Shown here: positions 32,836-37,384 of the stretch, in pieces
Layout: each line of letters opens with the position of its first letter
Numbering within the stretch: the stretch's first letter is position 1
The notes under the pieces: model-generated
What the model was told of the DNA's origin: nothing
Database searches by the model: none
What the model saw: the letters and a program-made list of their open reading frames with translations, nothing else
Assembly (NCBI GenBank): GCA_019243205.1
Contig: JAFAUR010000627.1
Coordinates: 1-37,384, forward strand
Direction: 5' to 3'
Source of the DNA: Acidobacteriaceae bacterium
Lineage (GTDB): Bacteria > Acidobacteriota > Terriglobia > Bryobacterales > Bryobacteraceae
Length of the DNA stretch: 37,384 nucleotides
Position numbers and translations under genes: made by a program

Positions 32836-34404
32836 ATGAAGACTTACGATGCCGTTGTGGTCGGCGCCGGTCACAATGGCTTGGTCGCGGCGAGTTACCT
32901 TGCGCGCAACGGACTTTCAATACTGGTCGTCGAGCGCAGCGATCGAATTGGCGGCGCCTGCATCACAACCGAGATTATTCCAGGCTTCAAAGTATCTATG
33001 GCGGCCCAGCTCTTAGGCATGCTGCGGCAGCGCATTATCGATGACCTCGAACTTGAGCGTCACGGGCTGCACTTTCGGTTCCGCGATCCGGAAATCTTCG
33101 TGCCATTTCCGGATGGTCAGCATGCCTTCTTCTACCCGGACGTTGCGCGCACAGTCGCAAGCCTTGCCGGCATTGCGCCCAAGGACGCTGCCAGTTACGC
33201 CCAATTCGACGATCACACGACGCGGATCGCCCGTATCGTCGGCGATTTTATGCTGAGGCCCCAGCCGACCATGGCGCAATTTGCCGCGGCATTCAATGCG
33301 CCGGACGGCGCCCAGATGCTCAACAGCGTGCTCTTTTCTAGCATCGCAGATTATCTGGAACGATTTTTCGAATCCGACTACGTCCAAGGCCCGATGGCTT
33401 ATGGCGCGATGTCGGGTTCTGATCAGAGTCCCTACGCCGCGGGGACGGCGTTCTCGAAATTTTATCACGGCGCCGCCGAACTGGGGGGCCGCTTTGGCCA
33501 CTGGGCAATCGTCGAGGGCGGGATGGGCTGTGTCACACAGGCGCTCGCGCGCGCCCTGCACAGCTACGGCGGGATCATCCGCCTCGAAGCTCCCGTCTCT
33601 CAGATCCTCTTCCGCCACGGCCGTGCCGCAGGCGTTGTGCTCGAAAATGGCGAGGAGATCGAAGCAGCCGCTGTGCTTTCCAATGCCGATCCCAAAACAA
33701 CTCTCCTGAAGCTGACGCCAAGGGCGGCGCTCGATGAAGAGCTCCGCGGTAGGGTCGCGCGGTTGAAGGCCAAGGGCTCCGGCGTGAAGATCAATTTTGC
33801 GCTCGCCGAACTCCCCGATTTTAAGTCCCTGCCTGGAAAGACGCCCGGTCCGCAACATCGTGGGGGCATCATGATCGCGCCCTCGCTCGACTACTACGAT
33901 CGCGCCTGGGACGAAGCGCGGCGCGGACTGCCCGCAACTAGTCCATTCAGCCAAATGGTTATTCAATCAGCGACCGATCCGACCGTGGCGCCCGAGGGCA
34001 AACACACTCTTTCTCTATGGTGTCATCACTTTCCCTACGCGCTCGCCGAAGGCGACATCGACAATGAGCGCGAAAAGATCGCCGATCGTATGACGGATAT
34101 TTTGACTGATCTTGCCCCAAATTTCCGAGCCTCGGTGCTGGCCCGACAAATCTTCGTGCCAGTAGACATTGAGCGCGTCTACGGCATCGAGGGCGGACAG
34201 ATCTTTCACACGGAGCTCGTGCCCGAGCAGGTGCTCTGGAACAGGCCGATTCCCGGCCACAGCGGCCATGGCGATCTGGTGCCTGGACTTTACCTTTGCG
34301 GTGCGGGAACCCATCCCGGCGGCGACGTCAATGGCGCCCCGGGCTTCAATGCGGCACGCGCCCTTCTCGGCGACATTGCCGGCGCTCAGCTTAAGCGGAG
34401 CTAA
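32836..34404 (+). CDS. Phytoene-dehydrogenase-like FAD-dependent oxidoreductase (COG1233 type)
   Basis: A 522-residue flavoprotein. The FAD-binding fold is at the N-terminus (DAVVVGAGHNGLVAASYLAR, then VVERSDRIGGACITTEIIPG). A C-terminal FAD contact is LYLCGAGTHPGGDVNGAPGF. This branch of the carotenoid-desaturase superfamily is widespread outside carotenoid pathways and oxidises unknown small substrates. No carotenoid gene is nearby, so carotenoid synthesis is unlikely. The start ATG at 32836 has GGGAG nine bases upstream; an earlier TTG overlaps the permease stop. Its place directly after the transporter suggests it acts on the imported compound. Confidence 0.82.
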   Translation: MKTYDAVVVGAGHNGLVAASYLARNGLSILVVERSDRIGGACITTEIIPGFKVSMAAQLLGMLRQRIIDDLELERHGLHFRFRDPEIFVPFPDGQHAFFYPDVARTVASLAGIAPKDAASYAQFDDHTTRIARIVGDFMLRPQPTMAQFAAAFNAPDGAQMLNSVLFSSIADYLERFFESDYVQGPMAYGAMSGSDQSPYAAGTAFSKFYHGAAELGGRFGHWAIVEGGMGCVTQALARALHSYGGIIRLEAPVSQILFRHGRAAGVVLENGEEIEAAAVLSNADPKTTLLKLTPRAALDEELRGRVARLKAKGSGVKINFALAELPDFKSLPGKTPGPQHRGGIMIAPSLDYYDRAWDEARRGLPATSPFSQMVIQSATDPTVAPEGKHTLSLWCHHFPYALAEGDIDNEREKIADRMTDILTDLAPNFRASVLARQIFVPVDIERVYGIEGGQIFHTELVPEQVLWNRPIPGHSGHGDLVPGLYLCGAGTHPGGDVNGAPGFNAARALLGDIAGAQLKRS

Positions 34405-34406
34405 CC

Positions 34407-35141
34407 ATGTCGCGGGTTCTCATCGTGACCGGCGGAAGCCGCGGCATTGGGGCAGCGATTTCGCGCCTAGCCGCGGGCGATGGCTGGGATGTTTGCGTCA
34501 ACTATGTCGCCCATGCCGAGCGCGCCAAGGAGGTTGTCGAGTCCGTGCGCGCTTGTGGACGCGAGGCAGTGGCAGTCGAGGCCGACGTTTCGCGCGAAGG
34601 AGACGTGCTGGCGCTCTTTGCTGCTTGCGAGGAAGCGCTCGGCGCGCCGACCGGCCTGGTCAACAACGCCGGGATTATTACCGGCTTCGGGCGGCTCGAT
34701 AATCTGGCCGATGAGGACCTGCGCCGCACCTTCGAGGTCAACACGATCTCGTATTTCCTATGCGCGCGCGAAGCGATAAAACGGATGTCCACGCGCCATG
34801 GCCGCCGGGGCGGCGTGATCGTGAACATCTCCTCGCGTGCCGCCACGTCAGGAATGCCTGGGGAATATGTGCACTATGCCGCCTCCAAGGCGGCTGTTAA
34901 CGGCCTCACCAGGGGACTTGCGCTGGAAGTCGCAGCGGAAGGCATCCGCGTCGCGTCAGTAAGCCCCGGGCTAATTGATACGGAAATCCAGCGGCCCGAG
35001 CGCTTCGCCCGTATCGCACCAACGACACCTATGCAGCGTGCCGGCACTCCGGACGAAGTAGCAGAGGCGGTAGTCTGGCTTTTGTCTGACAAGGCATCCT
35101 ACGTCACTGGGGCGGACCTCTCCGTCACAGGCGGCCGCTGA
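34407..35141 (+). CDS. Short-chain dehydrogenase/reductase (second)
   Basis: A 244-residue classical SDR with NAD(P) motif TGGSRGIGAAI at residue 8, central NNAGI, the catalytic Ser in VNISSRAATSG, Y-x3-K in YVHYAASKAAV, and the end GADLSVTGGR. It is close in pattern to 3-oxoacyl-ACP or sugar/polyol dehydrogenases and not closely similar to the SDR at 7488. It begins two bases after the flavoprotein stop, with GGAG inside that gene as ribosome binding site. Last gene of the plus-strand operon. Substrate not readable. Confidence 0.9.
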   Translation: MSRVLIVTGGSRGIGAAISRLAAGDGWDVCVNYVAHAERAKEVVESVRACGREAVAVEADVSREGDVLALFAACEEALGAPTGLVNNAGIITGFGRLDNLADEDLRRTFEVNTISYFLCAREAIKRMSTRHGRRGGVIVNISSRAATSGMPGEYVHYAASKAAVNGLTRGLALEVAAEGIRVASVSPGLIDTEIQRPERFARIAPTTPMQRAGTPDEVAEAVVWLLSDKASYVTGADLSVTGGR

Positions 35142-35333
35142 AGACAACTCGGTCATCAGCTCACCGCCAAAAATTCAGACTATTGAAATAAGACGATCCG
35201 TCCGACCATACAGCCATGTCGGGGCAATCAGCGACCGAGACGCCGATCGGAACAAACAACCGCGCACGCGGAAGAGTGTAGCCCTTCCTGTCGGACGGCA
35301 GGCGACCACCTCGCGCTTAAACAGTTCGCGGCG

Positions 35334-36236
35334 TCAGGCGGCACGGCTCTCGCGTGAGGCGTAACCTTCGCGCACTATTTTCATGGCCTTCTCGACTTGC
35401 GCCAGCTCGGAAGGTGTGAGCGGTAGGACTGGCCGGCGACATTCGCCAACCGGCCTGCCCGATAGGTTGGCCGCAGCCTTCGCGACCGGGTTGAAGGGAA
35501 GCGTCCAAAGCAAAGTATTGAGGGGCTGGAGGCGTCGCCACAGCGAAACAGCTTCGGACAGTTTCCCCGCCAAAACGTAATCATACATCTCGACGAGTTC
35601 GCCGGCGATCGCGTTGCCTGCACCAGTGAAGCAACCTGCAGCTCCGGTTATGAGGCTATACAGATTCAGGTAGTCGCAGCCGTTAAAGACCGCCGCCCCC
35701 TGTGCGGCCAACTGCTCAATTCGCAGCATGTTCGACGTGCTGTCCTTGATGTAGCGAATCGTCTCGATCTCACAAAGACGTTGATATACGGCCGGCGTGA
35801 TATCAAATCCCGTGAACTGGGGAATATTGTAAACCATTATGGGTGTGGGCACGGCTCGGGCTATCTGTTCGTAGTGCCATCGGACACCGCTCTCGCCAGG
35901 TCCCTCAAAAAAAGGCGGCAGAACCAGCAGCGCGTCGGCTCCGACGCCTTCCGCATGCTTTGCAAGCTCGATCGCGTTTTCTGTGCGTAGCGCCGAAGTC
36001 TGGACGATCAGCTTCGCCCGCCCATCGATGCGCTTTGCTGCTATTTCCGCAATTTGTCGCTTTTCCGGGTCAGTCAGGAAAGGAAATTCCCCTGTTCCAC
36101 CATTGACAGCTATGATGTGGACCTTGGCTTTGAGCATGGAGTCAATGTGTGCTTCAAGAGCGTCCACGTTGAGCGACTCGCCCTTGGTCGTAAATGGCGT
36201 GCAGATTGGCACGCAAATGCCTTTGAGCTCACTCAT
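35334..36236 (-). CDS. Dihydrodipicolinate-synthase-family lyase/aldolase
   Basis: A 300-residue TIM-barrel class I lyase (DapA/NAL family). The Schiff-base Lys164 lies in YIKDSTS, the Tyr136 in VYNIP, and the keto-acid-binding loop reads GGTGEF (residues 46-51), where DapA has G-T-T-G-E. Family alternatives are 2-keto-3-deoxygluconate aldolase, 5-keto-4-deoxyglucarate dehydratase, 4-hydroxy-2-oxoglutarate aldolase or the pyrroline-4-hydroxy-2-carboxylate deaminase of hydroxyproline breakdown. The catabolic setting argues against lysine synthesis. GGAAGGA lies 7 bases before the ATG. It converges with the SDR gene over 192 bases in which I see no convincing terminator, and it is the last confident gene of the island. 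Confidence 0.88.
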   Translation of the reverse strand: MSELKGICVPICTPFTTKGESLNVDALEAHIDSMLKAKVHIIAVNGGTGEFPFLTDPEKRQIAEIAAKRIDGRAKLIVQTSALRTENAIELAKHAEGVGADALLVLPPFFEGPGESGVRWHYEQIARAVPTPIMVYNIPQFTGFDITPAVYQRLCEIETIRYIKDSTSNMLRIEQLAAQGAAVFNGCDYLNLYSLITGAAGCFTGAGNAIAGELVEMYDYVLAGKLSEAVSLWRRLQPLNTLLWTLPFNPVAKAAANLSGRPVGECRRPVLPLTPSELAQVEKAMKIVREGYASRESRAA

Positions 36237-36427
36237 TTTCGTTTCCTTCCCGAATAGCGGACTTCACGAACCAGGCAACGCGATGTCCTAAGTGCACATA
36301 ATTCAAGTCTCGTAAATTCCAAAAGTTCTCAATCGGCCACTCAAGTTTCACGTGTTCGGTGGGCTGGCAGCAACTTCGGTAGCTGCGTTAGGCCGTCGCC
36401 ATGTCAAATCGATTTTAACAGCCCGCG

Positions 36428-36577
36428 TTATGCCGCGATACAAGAGATCGAAGGCACGCCTTTGACCGTTTGAACCGATGAGGCTCCTTCCAAGCAGCTC
36501 TGGATCAGTTCTTCCAACTCTCTGTCGTCAGCCAAATCTCTCTCGGCCTTCAACTCGCGTTCTGCCTCCGCTTTCAA
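36428..36577 (-). CDS. Possible 49-residue small protein at the right island junction
   Basis: A TTG with AAGGAGG four bases upstream opens a 49-codon frame starting 21 bases after the ychF stop. The product is acidic and helical in its first half (KAEAERELKAERDLADDREL, then EELIQSCLEG) and has a short C-terminal tail with a Cys. I recognise no family. Being just inside the right attachment repeat, it would be transcribed by read-through from ychF. The strong ribosome binding site is the main support. The remainder of 36237-36598 holds the upstream region of the lyase gene and nothing else I can name. Confidence 0.35.
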   Translation of the reverse strand: MKAEAERELKAERDLADDRELEELIQSCLEGASSVQTVKGVPSISCIAA

Positions 36578-36598
36578 CCTGCCTCCTTGTTTGCGATT

Positions 36599-36615
36599 TC
36601 AATTCGCAAATCTGA
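36599..36615 (+). repeat. Right attachment repeat (attR core) inside the end of ychF
   Basis: Identical to 764-780. On the minus strand it spells the last residues of YchF (Arg-Phe-Ala-Asn) and the TGA stop, so insertion to its left leaves the protein unchanged. The C-terminal HFRF of YchF is strongly conserved, which makes a reliable target for an integrase. Confidence 0.8.
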
Positions 36616-37384
36616 AATGCAGGACATCCCCGTCGGCGACCACATATTCCTTTCCCTCGAGGCGAAGCTTCCCCGCATCGCGTGCCCCTGTCTCTCCCTT
36701 GAGCGCGACGTAGTCGTCGTAGGCGATGGTTTCGGCGCGGATGAAGCCCTTCTCGAAATCGGTGTGGATCACCCCTGCCGCCTGAGGCGCCTTGGCGCCC
36801 TCGGTCACCGTCCAGGCGCGTGTCTCCTTTGGTCCCGCGGTAAAGAAGGTCACAAGTCCGAGAAGCTCGTAGCCGGCGCGGATCACTCGATTGAGCCCGG
36901 GCTCGGTGAGCCCGACGGCCGAAAGATAGTCGGCTTGCTCCTCGGCAGGCAAAACGGCGATCTCACTCTCGATCTTGGCCGAGACCACGACCGCCTTGGC
37001 TCCCTCCTCGAGCGCGCGCTGAAGCACGAGCGCCGAATAGGCGTTGCCTTTGTCGGCTGCGCTTTCATCGACGTTGCAGACGTAAAGCACCGGCTTCGAG
37101 GTAAGGAGGCCGAGCATACGAAATGCCTTCTCCTCCTCGGACTTGCGCGGAACGAGCCGCGCCGGCTTTCCTTCGCGCAAGAGAAAGAGTGCGCGCTCGA
37201 TCAGCTCGAGCGCTTCCTTGGCCTCCTTGTCGGCGCTCCGAACTCGCTTTTCGAGCGAGGAGACCCGCTTCTCCAAGGATTCGAGGTCGGCGAGCATCAG
37301 CTCGGTCTCGATCGTCTCGATGTCGGCAATGGGGTCGATGCGACCCTCGACATGGGTGACTTCGCCGTCCTCGAAACAGCGCAC
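36599..37384 (-). CDS. ychF: Redox-regulated ATPase YchF (Obg family), C-terminal 260 residues
   Basis: The 5' part lies beyond the window; the first codon here is internal (the Val of VRCFEDGEVTHVEG). Visible are the end of the G domain (PIADIETIETELMLADLESL), the helical coiled-coil insertion (EKRVRSADKEAKEALELIER), the base-recognition segment VLYVCNVDE, and the TGS domain ending YVVADGDVLHFRFAN. YchF is a universal ATPase that binds ribosomes and the proteasome-like degradation machinery and acts in stress responses. It is a single-copy chromosomal housekeeping gene, so it marks the edge of the island. Its stop lies in the attachment repeat. Confidence 0.95.
   Translation of the reverse strand: MRCFEDGEVTHVEGRIDPIADIETIETELMLADLESLEKRVSSLEKRVRSADKEAKEALELIERALFLLREGKPARLVPRKSEEEKAFRMLGLLTSKPVLYVCNVDESAADKGNAYSALVLQRALEEGAKAVVVSAKIESEIAVLPAEEQADYLSAVGLTEPGLNRVIRAGYELLGLVTFFTAGPKETRAWTVTEGAKAPQAAGVIHTDFEKGFIRAETIAYDDYVALKGETGARDAGKLRLEGKEYVVADGDVLHFRFAN

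Larger units (their letters stand above)
764..36615. mobile_element. Genomic island integrated at the 3' end of ychF, now without a working integrase
   Basis: The interval is bounded by two identical 17-base direct repeats. The right copy is the very end of the ychF coding sequence including its stop codon. The left copy lies 38 bases upstream of a MaoC gene that has the same orientation as ychF. A decayed tyrosine-integrase N-terminus starts 23 bases inside the left repeat and reads inward, which is the usual position of an integrase next to its attachment site. The cargo is accessory: glycosyltransferases, three ABC importers and catabolic enzymes. Seen: the repeats, the integrase remnant and the flanking genes. 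Inferred: site-specific integration. Because no complete recombinase or conjugation gene is visible, the element is probably fixed unless mobilised in trans. Confidence 0.75.

Noticed and set aside
32836-34404. Carotenoid biosynthesis gene
   Set aside because: The fold family matches, but no phytoene synthase or other carotenoid gene is near and the gene sits in a transporter operon.
17457-36236. Complete hydroxyproline degradation pathway
   Set aside because: Racemase-family, DadA-like and DapA-family genes are present, but they lie in different operons, and no ketoglutarate-semialdehyde dehydrogenase is in the window. Only a partial resemblance is supported.
1-37384. CRISPR array or toxin-antitoxin defence system
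   Set aside because: No regularly spaced repeats, Cas-like frames or recognisable toxin families were found.

Overview
The window reads as one genomic island in an alphaproteobacterial chromosome, probably of the order Hyphomicrobiales (Rhizobiales). The codon use is GC-rich, the island is full of amino-acid and peptide ABC transporters, and the flanks carry ychF and a MaoC dehydratase gene on the same strand. At the right edge is the 3' part of ychF (minus strand, stop at 36599). Its last 17 bases, which encode the end of the protein and the stop codon, recur exactly and in the same orientation at 764-780. A frameshifted N-terminal piece of a tyrosine integrase (804-1100) lies just inside the left copy, and the MaoC gene (725 to 1, minus) starts 38 bases beyond it. 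The simplest reading is that a roughly 36-kb element entered the 3' end of ychF, restored that gene, separated it from a downstream maoC, and later lost its integrase.

The cargo falls into blocks. (1) 1161-5720, minus: a surface-polysaccharide block with a GT4 glycosyltransferase, a beta-sandwich accessory protein and a large GT2-containing glycosyltransferase. (2) 5721-6397: a gene-poor gap with one doubtful small ORF. (3) 6398-13547: a GlxA-type AraC regulator (minus), divergent from a plus-strand operon of SDR dehydrogenase, HpcH/HpaI aldolase, methyltransferase and DppB-DppC-DppDF transporter. (4) 13602-16105, minus: a bicupin and the probable substrate-binding protein of that transporter. 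(5) 16329-20018: three different enolase-superfamily (mandelate racemase/muconate lactonizing) genes. (6) 20661-27820, minus: a proline-racemase-family enzyme, a DadA-like FAD oxidoreductase and a complete branched-chain-type ABC transporter, apparently one operon with two of the enolase-superfamily genes. (7) 28156-35141, plus: a second complete branched-chain-type transporter, a phytoene-dehydrogenase-like FAD oxidoreductase and an SDR. (8) 35334-36236, minus: a dihydrodipicolinate-synthase-family lyase. (9) A possible 49-residue small protein at the right junction.

Together the cargo looks like a scavenging island. Three ABC importers bring in small organic compounds, probably amino-acid-like or peptide-like. 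Racemases/epimerases, FAD dehydrogenases, SDRs and two aldolase-type lyases would then feed them into central metabolism. Enolase-superfamily enzymes next to a proline-racemase-family protein and a D-amino-acid dehydrogenase recall the hydroxyproline/hydroxyproline-betaine pathway, but the Rieske demethylase and the ketoglutarate-semialdehyde dehydrogenase of that route are absent here. The substrates therefore stay open. I saw no tRNA, rRNA, CRISPR array or intact insertion sequence.
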